DNA from: Anaerolineales bacterium
Lineage (GTDB): Bacteria > Chloroflexota > Anaerolineae > Anaerolineales > Villigracilaceae
Direction of reading: 5' to 3'
Assembly: GCA_020634885.1 (NCBI GenBank)
Contig: JACKAW010000003.1
Span: 124,001 to 188,000, forward strand
DNA: 64,000 nucleotides
The translations under genes were made by a program, and so were the position numbers. Positions 1 through 7,627 of the stretch are shown piece by piece; positions within the stretch are counted from its first letter, which is position 1, and every line of letters starts with the position of its first letter. The notes under the pieces are model-generated. The model saw nothing but the letters and a program-made list of their open reading frames with translations, had not been told where the DNA came from and made no database searches.

Positions 1-1
1 G

Positions 2-40
2 GCGTTTGAGGGAATATTGAAAGCAGAAGGTTACTTCTAA
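2..40 (+). CDS. C-terminal end of an upstream gene (partial)
   Basis: An open frame enters from the window edge and ends at a TAA at 38-40, giving only the last 12 residues (AFEGILKAEGYF). The stop lies 15 nt before the next start codon and just ahead of its GGAGGG ribosome site, as expected for the preceding gene of an operon. Nothing can be said about function from so little sequence, and it could be a chance open frame. Confidence 0.35.
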   Translation, partial: AFEGILKAEGYF

Positions 41-55
41 ACTGGAGGGTTCGAA

Positions 56-1483
56 ATGGCTACATCTTCTTTAATTCTGGGTCCCATGATCGGCGGGCTA
101 AGCCACAATAGCGCCAATGTTTGGGCGCGGGCAGATGGACCGTCTACCCTGTATGTTTGGGTCGGGACACAAGCTGAAGGCAAAGGCGCCAAACTGGCAG
201 GGTCGGTTGAACTCCACGACCATGACGGGTTTGCGGGGGTTGTTGCGCTAAAAAAGCTTTCGGCGGAGACTGAATATTATTTCGCAGTGACCCTGCTACG
301 GTCACGCCCGAAGCGCGGAGATTTTCATCGCTTTAAGACATTTCCCAAACCTGGTCAGGCGGCATCGTTCTCTTTTATGTTCGGGTCATGCTATCTCCCT
401 CCTAATGAACACGGCGGGCAGACGCTTGATGTATTGCGCCAACAAGTAAAAGATGACGACCTGCGGTTCGGTCTGATGCTCGGTGACCAGATCTATGCAG
501 ACGATGCCAAAGGGAATGGTATTGGGCACATTGCGGTTTCGCTCAAAGATTATCGCGGCGCTTATCAGTATGTCTGGTCGCGCCCTGCGTTTCGAGACTT
601 GCAGGCAGACCTTCCGCTTTTTATGACTCTCGACGACCATGAAGTTGAAGATGATTGGAGTTGGCGCGATGAAAACAGAAAGTGGGCTGGCATTCCCTGG
701 TTTAACAAGGTTTTACGCTGGCTGAAAAGTATACCGCCGGAGCAGCGTCATTTATCGCCAGAGAGGGTAAAGGCTGCGCTAAAAACATATGTTGAGCATC
801 AAGTGATCCATGCGCCGAAATTACTACTGCCGCCAAAGACAAATTCTTTGGGAGAGCTTACATTGGGGAAAGATGATGGCAATTTTGCCTATACCTTCGA
901 GGCAGGCAAAGCGGCTTTTTTTGTGCTGGATACCAGAAGTATGCGCGTGATCAATGGGAAGAAGCGGGTTCTTTTGGGAGAAAAACAATGGGGCTTTTTA
1001 CAAGATTGGCTCTTGAAAACAAAAGATAAATATCCCGTCAAGTTCCTTGTTTCGTCAGGTACGATCTTGCATCCCTTCTGGCTGGATGTAACTCGCGACC
1101 GTTGGAATGGCTTTCCGGTGGAGCGCGAACGTCTATTGGAATTCCTTGCGGTACATGAAATCGAAGGCGTCCACATCCTTTGCGGAGACTTACACACCGC
1201 TCATGCCGTTTCTGCGGAGCTTAACTGCCCAAGTGGAAAGCATCTACCCATTCATGAATTTTGTGCAACGCCTTTTGAGCAGAAATCCATGTTCGTCAGT
1301 AATACGTATCATCCGCTCTTTTCAAAGTGGATTGGTAAACAAAAGAAATTACTGCACCAAACAGGACAGAACTTCGGCATTGTGAATGTGGACTTTGAAA
1401 AGGATGGCACTCCGCTTGTAACCTTTACTCTGCATTACAACAAAAACGGCTGGAAAACCCAGCCGCCTGTGATTACGGGATAA
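56..1483 (+). CDS. PhoD-like alkaline phosphatase / metallophosphatase
   Basis: 475 aa. The first ~100 residues look like the Ig-like N-terminal domain of PhoD enzymes, followed by a calcineurin-like catalytic domain. Visible metal-site motifs are FGSC near residue 109, GDQIYADD near 142-149, DDHEVEDDW near 193-201 and CGDLHTAH near 375-382. PhoD enzymes hydrolyse phosphomonoesters and diesters with Fe/Ca cofactors. Unlike secreted PhoD, no signal peptide or Tat motif is seen at the N-terminus, so it may act in the cytoplasm, or its export signal may be missing. A GGAGGG site at 43-48 supports the ATG at 56. The gene converges on the creatininase gene with only 6 nt between stops. The family call is solid; the physiological substrate is unknown. 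Confidence 0.86.
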   Translation: MATSSLILGPMIGGLSHNSANVWARADGPSTLYVWVGTQAEGKGAKLAGSVELHDHDGFAGVVALKKLSAETEYYFAVTLLRSRPKRGDFHRFKTFPKPGQAASFSFMFGSCYLPPNEHGGQTLDVLRQQVKDDDLRFGLMLGDQIYADDAKGNGIGHIAVSLKDYRGAYQYVWSRPAFRDLQADLPLFMTLDDHEVEDDWSWRDENRKWAGIPWFNKVLRWLKSIPPEQRHLSPERVKAALKTYVEHQVIHAPKLLLPPKTNSLGELTLGKDDGNFAYTFEAGKAAFFVLDTRSMRVINGKKRVLLGEKQWGFLQDWLLKTKDKYPVKFLVSSGTILHPFWLDVTRDRWNGFPVERERLLEFLAVHEIEGVHILCGDLHTAHAVSAELNCPSGKHLPIHEFCATPFEQKSMFVSNTYHPLFSKWIGKQKKLLHQTGQNFGIVNVDFEKDGTPLVTFTLHYNKNGWKTQPPVITG

Positions 1484-1489
1484 ATATCG

Positions 1490-2176
1490 TTATTCAAATT
1501 TCAACATCATCAAAATATCTTCCACTGCCGCATTGAACATCTCGGACATGATCGCATTATCCACAAAATATTCGCCGCCAAAAGAACCGTCGCCGTAGAC
1601 CTCGCGGGCGGTTTTGGAGTCCATGATGGAGCTGGGGACCATGGGCGCAAGCTTCGGCTCCACTGGCATTTCGCTGACCACTGTGAACGGGAACGCTTCC
1701 AACCAGTTGGCATGTTTCGGCTTGAGATTATGTTTGATCGCTACTTTCTCCACCGAGTGAGATGTCCACCAATCATACCAATTCAGCTTCAGACCGGGCA
1801 TGTCATTGGTGACATCGTTCAGGTGGACATTCAGTCCCTTGTTGCCGCCGTGACCGTTCAGGATCAAAATTCGCCGAAAACCTTGGTGATACGCCGAATT
1901 GATAATATCTTCGACCACCGCATTGAGGGTTGAGACTCGCAAGGTCAGCGTGCCGGGGTAATCGCGGAAGTACGGCGAGTTGCCAAAGTTCACGGGCGGC
2001 GCAACCAGCACCCCGGTCTGGTTTGAGGCGGCGTCCGCCATCGCCAGCGGAATTTTGATATCGGTCAGCAAACTCAAATAGGCATGTTGCTCACACGCGC
2101 CGGTGACCAATATCAGGCGGTCATCGGTTTCAAGGTATCGTTCTACGTCCATCCAGTTTAGTTCTTCAAAGCGCAT
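1490..2176 (-). CDS. Creatininase family amidohydrolase
   Basis: 228 aa, near the family's usual ~240-260. Creatininase-type enzymes are metal-dependent amidohydrolases; the family includes creatinine amidohydrolase, mycofactocin peptidase MftE and riboflavin-pathway ArfB. Seen here: EQH (29-31) and D39 in the first metal motif, NGHGGN (107-112), and a later HANWLE that replaces the common HAG-x-x-ET. The usual proline-glycine before EQH is TGAC here, so the first motif is non-canonical. A GAGGAA ribosome site lies directly upstream of the ATG. Next on the same strand upstream is gamma-glutamyltransferase, separated by a repeat hairpin. The substrate cannot be deduced, and I would not call it creatininase proper. 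Confidence 0.82.
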   Translation of the reverse strand: MRFEELNWMDVERYLETDDRLILVTGACEQHAYLSLLTDIKIPLAMADAASNQTGVLVAPPVNFGNSPYFRDYPGTLTLRVSTLNAVVEDIINSAYHQGFRRILILNGHGGNKGLNVHLNDVTNDMPGLKLNWYDWWTSHSVEKVAIKHNLKPKHANWLEAFPFTVVSEMPVEPKLAPMVPSSIMDSKTAREVYGDGSFGGEYFVDNAIMSEMFNAAVEDILMMLKFE

Positions 2177-2195
2177 TTTTCCTCACATATTTTTT

Positions 2196-2258
2196 CCACG
2201 AAGTTCACGAAGAACACGAAGTTTTTTTAACCTTCGTGAAAATTCGTGTCCTTTGTGG
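2196..2258. repeat. CACGAAG-type dispersed repeat forming a long imperfect hairpin
   Basis: Three copies of CACGAAG spaced at 9-nt period (from 2197) are followed after a T-rich loop by the complementary CTTCGTG, TTCGTG and CTTTGTGG units, giving an imperfect hairpin of about 60 nt between ggt and the creatininase gene. The sequence resembles dispersed intergenic CACGAAG repeats I know from many bacterial genomes. It may double as a transcript-end structure for ggt. Confidence 0.6.
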
Positions 2259-2266
2259 ATTTACTT

Positions 2267-3886
2267 TTACAAACTTCCCGCATACCCATCCGCGCGCGGA
2301 TCGCTGCCCCCGCACAGCACGCCGGCTTCATCGCACAGAATCACCTGCCCCCTGCCGAAGACCGCCCGATCATACCCGCTGACTTCATTCAACGGGTGTC
2401 CCATTTCGCGCAGGGCGTTCACCGTGGCAGTCGGCATACCTTCTTCAATATCAACCCGCCCGCCAGCCGACTCAGCATCCAAACAGAAGCGTGGAAGATC
2501 CAATGCAGACTGTGGGTCAAGCCCGCCATCTTTCAACGCCGATAACACTTGCACGTGTCCCTGCGGTTGCATGAAGCCGCCCATCACACCGTATGAGGCG
2601 TACAAAGAATTATCTGATACACGAGTCACCATTGCGGGGATGATAGTGTGATATGGGCGTTTGCCCGGCGCAAGCACATTGGGATGATTCTCATCAAGGC
2701 TGAAATTATGTCCGCGATTTTGCAGGGTGAAGCCCCAGCCCTTCGGCACAATGCCCGTGCCAAAGCCCATGTAATTGCTATTGATGAACGAACAGGCATT
2801 GCCCATGCCATCCACCACGCTCAAATAGACCGTGCCCGACGCATTCACCGGCGAGCCGCGCTGCGGGTCAACGGTGGCGCGTTTCGGGTCGATCAGCTTA
2901 CGGCGCTCACTCGCATATTCTTTCGAGAGCAATTCCTGCATCGGTATCTTCGAGAACGCGGGGTCGCTCACATACCACTTCGCATCGGCAAACGCGAGCC
3001 GCATGGCTTCGATCATCAGGTGCATTTTTTCGGTCGAGAGCAAATCCATTGAAGCGAGATCAAAGCCTTCGAGGATGTTCAGCGCGATCAACGCCGTAAT
3101 GCCTTGTCCATTCGGCGGACATTCATACACACGCAGTCCACGATAATCAACGGACATGGGACTCTCCCACGTGGAAACATGCGACGCGAGGTCTTCAGCG
3201 GATAAACATCCGCCCGCCTCTTTAATTACGCCGACAATTGATTCTGCAACCGAGCCTTGGTAAAAGCCTTGAGCGCCCCGCTCCGCGACGAGTTTGAACG
3301 TGCGTGCCAAACCTTTGTTTTGAAAAATTTCACCAGCCTTCGGCGCACGCCCATCGATGGTCAACTCATACCCATTCAACGCGGACTTCAACTGCCTGTC
3401 CGCGCCGCGTGCCCAAAAGTGAGCCGTGAGCGGCGCGACGGGAAAGCCTTCATCTGCGAGTCGAATGGCAGGCGCGAGGATTTCCGTCAGCGAGAGTGAG
3501 CCGTGCTTTGCAATCAAGTCACACCAACCCGCACACGCCCCAGGGACGGTGACTGTGTGCGCATGAAAAGGCGGCAGCGTAGATAAACCTTCCTTCTTTA
3601 GCCGTTCAAGCGTCAGCGCGGACGAGGCGCGCCCCGATCCATTTAGGGCAGTGACTTGTTGAGTCTGCGCGTCAAAATACAAGGCGAACATATCCCCGCC
3701 AATCCCCGTGGAGGTTGGCTCGGTGACGTTGAGCGCGGCGGCAGCAGCCACAGCCGCATCGGCGGCATTGCCACCCATGGAAAGTACCTCAAGCCCCGCG
3801 GCAGTTGCCAACGGCTGTGAGGTGGAGACAATTCCACGGCGGGAGTAAACAGAAGAACGGCGTGAATTGAAACGAAATGGGGTCAT
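2267..3886 (-). CDS. ggt: Gamma-glutamyltransferase (Ntn hydrolase)
   Basis: 539 aa, typical of bacterial GGT (~530-580). GGT transfers or hydrolyses the gamma-glutamyl group of glutathione and related amides. The precursor cleaves itself at a Thr that becomes the nucleophile of the small subunit; here that is the T of SGTVYLSVVD near residue 351. Flanking family signatures include GGNAADAAVA near residues 35-45, GIGGDMF near 62-68 and a Gly-rich GVMGGFMQPQGH stretch in the small subunit. No signal peptide is visible, whereas many GGTs are periplasmic, so this may be a cytoplasmic GGT-like hydrolase. The ATG sits 6 nt from a TACAAT box with no ribosome site, suggesting a leaderless mRNA. The downstream same-strand neighbour is the creatininase-family gene. 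Confidence 0.92.
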   Translation of the reverse strand: MTPFRFNSRRSSVYSRRGIVSTSQPLATAAGLEVLSMGGNAADAAVAAAAALNVTEPTSTGIGGDMFALYFDAQTQQVTALNGSGRASSALTLERLKKEGLSTLPPFHAHTVTVPGACAGWCDLIAKHGSLSLTEILAPAIRLADEGFPVAPLTAHFWARGADRQLKSALNGYELTIDGRAPKAGEIFQNKGLARTFKLVAERGAQGFYQGSVAESIVGVIKEAGGCLSAEDLASHVSTWESPMSVDYRGLRVYECPPNGQGITALIALNILEGFDLASMDLLSTEKMHLMIEAMRLAFADAKWYVSDPAFSKIPMQELLSKEYASERRKLIDPKRATVDPQRGSPVNASGTVYLSVVDGMGNACSFINSNYMGFGTGIVPKGWGFTLQNRGHNFSLDENHPNVLAPGKRPYHTIIPAMVTRVSDNSLYASYGVMGGFMQPQGHVQVLSALKDGGLDPQSALDLPRFCLDAESAGGRVDIEEGMPTATVNALREMGHPLNEVSGYDRAVFGRGQVILCDEAGVLCGGSDPRADGYAGSL

Positions 3887-3892
3887 GTTTGC

Positions 3893-3898
3893 ATTGTA
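3893..3898 (-). promoter_or_regulatory. -10 box 6 nt from the ggt start (leaderless)
   Basis: On the minus strand TACAAT is followed by six bases and then the ggt ATG, with no Shine-Dalgarno sequence between. Transcription starting 6-8 nt after the box would begin at or next to the ATG. A weak -35 (TTCAAT, 17-nt spacing) is present. Confidence 0.5.
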
Positions 3899-4006
3899 AC
3901 AAATTCCCGATTGTTATTGAAACCATAAATTGCCTTTAAGACTCCTTTACATTGGTTTGCTAGTATGGCAGGGAGTATCCAAATCGTACTTTGTACGTCA
4001 TAAAAA

Positions 4007-4603
4007 GTGAGAGCTATTGTGCCTGAAGAACACGACCTTCTGCAACGCGCCACCCAATTGGAAACAAAGGCGCTGACGGAAATATACGATACCTACAGCC
4101 CAGGTTTATATCGGTACGCCATGCGCCTGCTTGGAGATGCAACAGTGGCTGAAGATTGCGTGGCAGAAACGTTTACACGTTTTCTCGATGCGCTGCAAAA
4201 AAGGCGAGGTCCGCGCGACCATTTGCAGGCATACCTGTACCGCATTGCCCATAACTGGGTGGTGGATTCATATCGCAAGCAAAAAGGCGATGTTGAACTG
4301 GATGAAATACTGGCGAGCGGCGACCACCCTGAAGAGGCTGCGGCGAAGCACATTCGTCAGACGCAGTTACGCAAAGCAATAAAGAAGCTGACCCCAGACC
4401 AGCAGCAGGTGATCGCATTGAAATATCTGGAAGGTTGGAATAATGAAGAGATCGCCCACGCATTGAACAAACCCGTCGGAGCGATCAAGTCTATTCAGCA
4501 TCGGGCTTTGAACAGCCTGCAACGTGTTTTAGAAGAAAGAGTTGACCATGAAGAATCAAAACGAATTGGAAACCCGGCTACAGAAGAATTTGGACGCACT
4601 TAA
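4007..4603 (+). CDS. ECF-type RNA polymerase sigma factor
   Basis: 198 aa. Sigma-70 region 2 spans about residues 24-66 (ALTEIYDTYSPGLYRYAMRL, then AEDCVAETF) and region 4 about 127-175 (LTPDQQQVIALKYLEGWNNE, then EEIAHAL and AIKSIQHRAL helix-turn-helix). There is no region 3, as in extracytoplasmic-function sigmas, which usually answer an envelope signal through a membrane anti-sigma. The start is uncertain: GTG at 4007 or GTG at 4019, the latter preceded 5 nt away by GAG within GTGAGAG. The stop lies 56 nt inside the next gene, a DUF5667 membrane protein read in another frame, so the two are translationally coupled. Confidence 0.92.
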   Translation: MRAIVPEEHDLLQRATQLETKALTEIYDTYSPGLYRYAMRLLGDATVAEDCVAETFTRFLDALQKRRGPRDHLQAYLYRIAHNWVVDSYRKQKGDVELDEILASGDHPEEAAAKHIRQTQLRKAIKKLTPDQQQVIALKYLEGWNNEEIAHALNKPVGAIKSIQHRALNSLQRVLEERVDHEESKRIGNPATEEFGRT

Positions 4604-5444
4604 AGAAATTCCTGCACGCGACCCGCGAATTGCCGTGCAAAGACGCGCCCAATTCCTCAAGCAAGCCGTATCTGCCAGTGAGGTTCAGCGTCATAAAAAA
4701 TGGATGTTCACATTCAGAAAGGAACAATTTGCAATGAACCTACTTATATCAACCCTTGTGGTCGCTGGTCTATTATTCGGCGGCGGAACTGCCGTCTATG
4801 CCGCTCAGGATGACCTGCCCAATGAACCGCTCTATGCCGTAAAAATGTGGAGCGAGGTAACACAGCTCCAATTTCAAGGCGGGCAACAGGAAAAAGCAGA
4901 TCTATTAATGGCAATGGCTGAAACCCGCATTGCCGAGATCGCAGAGCTTACCGCAGATGGACAGCCCGTTCCAGAAGAAGTGCAGTTACTTTTACAGCAG
5001 CATATTCAACAGGTGCTTCAACTCTGCACAGATTCGGAAGATGTAACCTGTGATGAAATTCTTCTGCAAATCCGTGACCGCCTGCAAGCCCAGGATCAAC
5101 TTATGCAGCAATTACTCCTTGCCGCACCCGAAGAATCTCAACTGACCCTGCTTCAAACTCGTGACATGCTCCATACCCAATTACAACTCTTGGACGATGG
5201 ATTACTGCTCGGCGAAATGAATCAGAACGAAATTCAAGTTCAGCAGCAGAATGGTCAGAACGAAGAATTCACGCCGCCAGCACAAACCGAAACCGGCGCT
5301 CAATTCAACCAGCCGACCGAAGCTCCCGGCATTGGAACCGGCAACATCAACGGCACAAGCGGCTCGGGTAACTCGAACGGAAATAGTTCCGGCGGAGGTA
5401 ACTCCAATGGCAATGGAAGCGGCGGCAACGGAAACAAGCCGTAG
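4548..5444 (+). CDS. DUF5667 membrane protein, candidate anti-sigma partner
   Basis: 298 aa from ATG 4548, chosen over the in-frame TTG at 4542 because AAAGAG lies 6 nt upstream. The first ~60 residues are charged and cytoplasmic-like (ARDPRIAVQRRAQFLKQA). One membrane segment follows (LLISTLVVAGLLFGGGTAVY), then an extracytoplasmic helical, Gln/Leu-rich DUF5667 region of ~130 residues. The tail is low-complexity: Gln-rich, then Gly/Asn/Ser repeats. The gene overlaps the ECF sigma gene by 56 nt. The arrangement of sigma factor followed by a single-pass membrane protein suggests it controls the sigma factor, but no classical anti-sigma domain (zinc ZAS or RskA type) is recognisable, so the role is inferred from context. 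Confidence 0.75.
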   Translation: MKNQNELETRLQKNLDALKEIPARDPRIAVQRRAQFLKQAVSASEVQRHKKWMFTFRKEQFAMNLLISTLVVAGLLFGGGTAVYAAQDDLPNEPLYAVKMWSEVTQLQFQGGQQEKADLLMAMAETRIAEIAELTADGQPVPEEVQLLLQQHIQQVLQLCTDSEDVTCDEILLQIRDRLQAQDQLMQQLLLAAPEESQLTLLQTRDMLHTQLQLLDDGLLLGEMNQNEIQVQQQNGQNEEFTPPAQTETGAQFNQPTEAPGIGTGNINGTSGSGNSNGNSSGGGNSNGNGSGGNGNKP

Positions 5445-5446
5445 CG

Positions 5447-5491
5447 AAAAAAGCAACTCCCCGTCAATTGACGGGGAGTTGCTTTTTTATT
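5447..5491. terminator. Bidirectional intrinsic terminator
   Basis: A perfect inverted repeat (GCAACTCCCCGTCAA and its complement) is flanked by A6 on the left and T6 on the right. It lies between the convergent DUF5667 gene and ubiB-like gene, ending both transcripts. Confidence 0.93.
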
Positions 5492-7164
5492 TATTTTTTC
5501 GAAGTATTCAACAACGATAGCCCCAGCCATATCCCCGCACCAACGATCGGAACGGAGCCCGCTAAAAGCAGCCAGCGGGGCAGGCTATCGGGCATGGTAA
5601 GCGGAAGCAACAGCGGCAATCCCACCACAAAAGCAGCCACCAATAAACTGAGCGAAAGACGCGTCACCAACTGATCCAGCCGGGAAAGGATGTGTTCCAT
5701 ATCCTTGACCTCCATGCGGATGGGTTCGTTGCGTTCCAAACGCTCCAGCATTCGGTTCCCCACTCTTGGAATACGATGCAGCATTTCGCCCCAGTTGGAG
5801 GCATCCATCAAAACAGATCGAACCCAACTCCCATTGGGCGTCAGGAGGTTTTTCATCAAGTTTTGGACGTGAGGTTCTGCCGCTTTGAAGACATCAAAGT
5901 CGGGGTCTAATTGCAGACCGATACCTTCCAGCATTACGATCGTCTGCCCAACCAGCCACCAGGTGGCAGGCAGGCGCAGCCGGTGACGAAAGGTGATGGT
6001 CGTGATCTCATCGATCAATTCACGCGCGCGGACATATTTGATGGAAACGCCATAATACTTATTGAGAAAACGATTGAAGTCATACCCCAGCCGGTTACGG
6101 TCAACATCCTCACGCACGGCTCCGATACGCATCAACTGATCGATCATCCCATCCACGTCCAGTTCAATGGCAGAAATATAAAGGCGGATCAAGTCCATGC
6201 GGTCTTTGTCGCGCAGGTAGCCCACTTTGCCAAAATCCACGAGACCGATCGCCTCACCCGGCATGATGAGGTAATTCCCGGCATGAGGGTCGGCATGGAA
6301 GAAACCATCTTCCATCACCTGTTTGACCGTCACACTCGCGCTGTTCATCGCAACTTTATGACGGTCATACCCCGCCGCATCCAAAGCAGGGATATCGCTG
6401 ATCTTAATGCCGCGAATACGTTCCATGACCAGCACACGCTGGGTACTCAACTTCCAATAGATCTTGGGAATACGCAGAAGATGTTCCTGCCCGGCAAAGC
6501 TCTCGCGCAAGCGGTCGGCGTTGCGACCTTCACGCTGATAATCCAACTCATTACGCAGGGTAAAACTGAAGTCGTCGGCAATGCCCATGAAATCATAGAT
6601 ATTCCCCAGCGAGGTGGTTTGTGCATTTGCCGCAAGAGATGCCATGATCTCGAGGTCGGTATCGATCACCGCCGCAATGTTCGGGCGCTGCACCTTGATC
6701 ACCACTTCCTGACCATCTGGCAGCACACCAGCATGGACTTGCGACAAGGAAGCAGACCCCATTGGAGTTGGGTCAATGGAAGCGAATAGTTTCTCCGGCT
6801 CATACCCAAGTTCACGGGTCAATACACTGTGAACCAGTTCCCACGGCTCAGGTGAAACCGAATCCACCAGTTTGCTTAACTCAGAGATGAATGAAGGCGG
6901 CAGCAAGTCTGCACGGGTGGAGAGGATCTGCCCAAATTTTATGAACGTAGGACCCAATTCCTCCAATGCTGTGCGGAAATGAACAGCAAGGGTGTCTTCG
7001 GAGGGCGGCTCTATTTTTTGAGGTCCACGCCAGGAAGCCCGCAGCCAACGGCGGGATTTGGTCTCGGGGCGATGGAATAGGAAACCAAACCCATGACGGG
7101 CAAATATGGCAACGATCTCACTATATCGCTGCAAGTGACGGATCGAACGGTTGGGAGCGAACAT
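5491..7164 (-). CDS. ABC1/UbiB family atypical kinase
   Basis: 557 aa from ATG 7164; a TTG one codon earlier is possible. The ABC1/ADCK signature is clear: FIKFGQILSTRADLLP (about residues 74-89, the KxGQ motif), the Ala-rich nucleotide loop GSASLSQV, catalytic HADPHAGNYL and metal-binding VDFGKVGYL. Two C-terminal membrane helices (LLVAAFVVGLPLLLPL; WLLLAGSVPIVGAGIWLG) match UbiB anchoring. UbiB supports ubiquinone biosynthesis, but family members also serve other isoprenoid lipids, and no quinone genes lie nearby. It is preceded by a phasin-like coiled-coil gene 13 nt upstream, probably one operon; this pairing resembles UbiB/phasin-like neighbours in other genomes. Confidence 0.9.
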   Translation of the reverse strand: MFAPNRSIRHLQRYSEIVAIFARHGFGFLFHRPETKSRRWLRASWRGPQKIEPPSEDTLAVHFRTALEELGPTFIKFGQILSTRADLLPPSFISELSKLVDSVSPEPWELVHSVLTRELGYEPEKLFASIDPTPMGSASLSQVHAGVLPDGQEVVIKVQRPNIAAVIDTDLEIMASLAANAQTTSLGNIYDFMGIADDFSFTLRNELDYQREGRNADRLRESFAGQEHLLRIPKIYWKLSTQRVLVMERIRGIKISDIPALDAAGYDRHKVAMNSASVTVKQVMEDGFFHADPHAGNYLIMPGEAIGLVDFGKVGYLRDKDRMDLIRLYISAIELDVDGMIDQLMRIGAVREDVDRNRLGYDFNRFLNKYYGVSIKYVRARELIDEITTITFRHRLRLPATWWLVGQTIVMLEGIGLQLDPDFDVFKAAEPHVQNLMKNLLTPNGSWVRSVLMDASNWGEMLHRIPRVGNRMLERLERNEPIRMEVKDMEHILSRLDQLVTRLSLSLLVAAFVVGLPLLLPLTMPDSLPRWLLLAGSVPIVGAGIWLGLSLLNTSKK

Positions 7165-7177
7165 CAAACTCTGTTCG

Positions 7178-7450
7178 TTAACCTTGCTTTTCCATCAACT
7201 TCTGAATATCTTCCTTGGTGGCAAGACCCATATCATCCATGACTTTTTTCATTTCATCATGGATCAATTTTCGCAGGGCATTGCGTTCTTCCTCACCACG
7301 GCTGGCAAGCTGGTCAACCCACTGAGACACTTCGTTCTTTTGAACTTCACCTTCATGGCTGAGGTCATCAATAATATTTTGTGCCTTTTCACGGGTCATC
7401 GAGAGCAAACCAATGCCAGCAAGTAAACCTTTTTCAAGTAATGTTTTCAT
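7178..7450 (-). CDS. Phasin-superfamily small protein (PHA-regulator-like)
   Basis: 90 aa, a short hydrophobic N-terminus (LLEKGLLAGIGLLSM) followed by strongly charged helix likely to form a coiled coil (SQWVDQLASRGEEERNALRK, then IHDEMKK). This pattern matches the phasin / polyhydroxyalkanoate granule regulator-like superfamily, although no PHA synthase is in the window. AAGGAG 6 nt before ATG defines the start. It is the first gene of an operon with the UbiB-like kinase, suggesting a role at a membrane or lipid surface together with that kinase rather than PHA storage. Assigned on architecture, so moderate certainty. Confidence 0.68.
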   Translation of the reverse strand: MKTLLEKGLLAGIGLLSMTREKAQNIIDDLSHEGEVQKNEVSQWVDQLASRGEEERNALRKLIHDEMKKVMDDMGLATKEDIQKLMEKQG

Positions 7451-7569
7451 ATTGGCTCCTTTTGAAACCTTTAACCAGGTTCTATAATCAATATATCAAA
7501 TCTGTCTTTGAAAAAGTAGTGGAAAAAATCACCGGTTCTTTGTGATAAAGTAGACCGGTTTACTTAACT

Positions 7570-7598
7570 TTGTCACCCCATGTCGGGTACGCTATAAT
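7570..7598 (+). promoter_or_regulatory. Sigma-70 type promoter of the GMC oxidoreductase gene
   Basis: TTGTCA at 7570-7575 and a perfect TATAAT at 7593-7598 are 17 nt apart. The transcript would start about 20 nt ahead of the gene and includes the GGAGG ribosome site at 7615-7619. Confidence 0.78.
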
Positions 7599-7627
7599 CG
7601 CACTCATTCAATGCGGAGGTTAGACGG

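Noticed and set aside
5911..6789. Open frame of 292 codons on the plus strand inside the ubiB-like gene
   Set aside because: Complement of conserved kinase coding sequence, His/Gln-rich translation without known fold.
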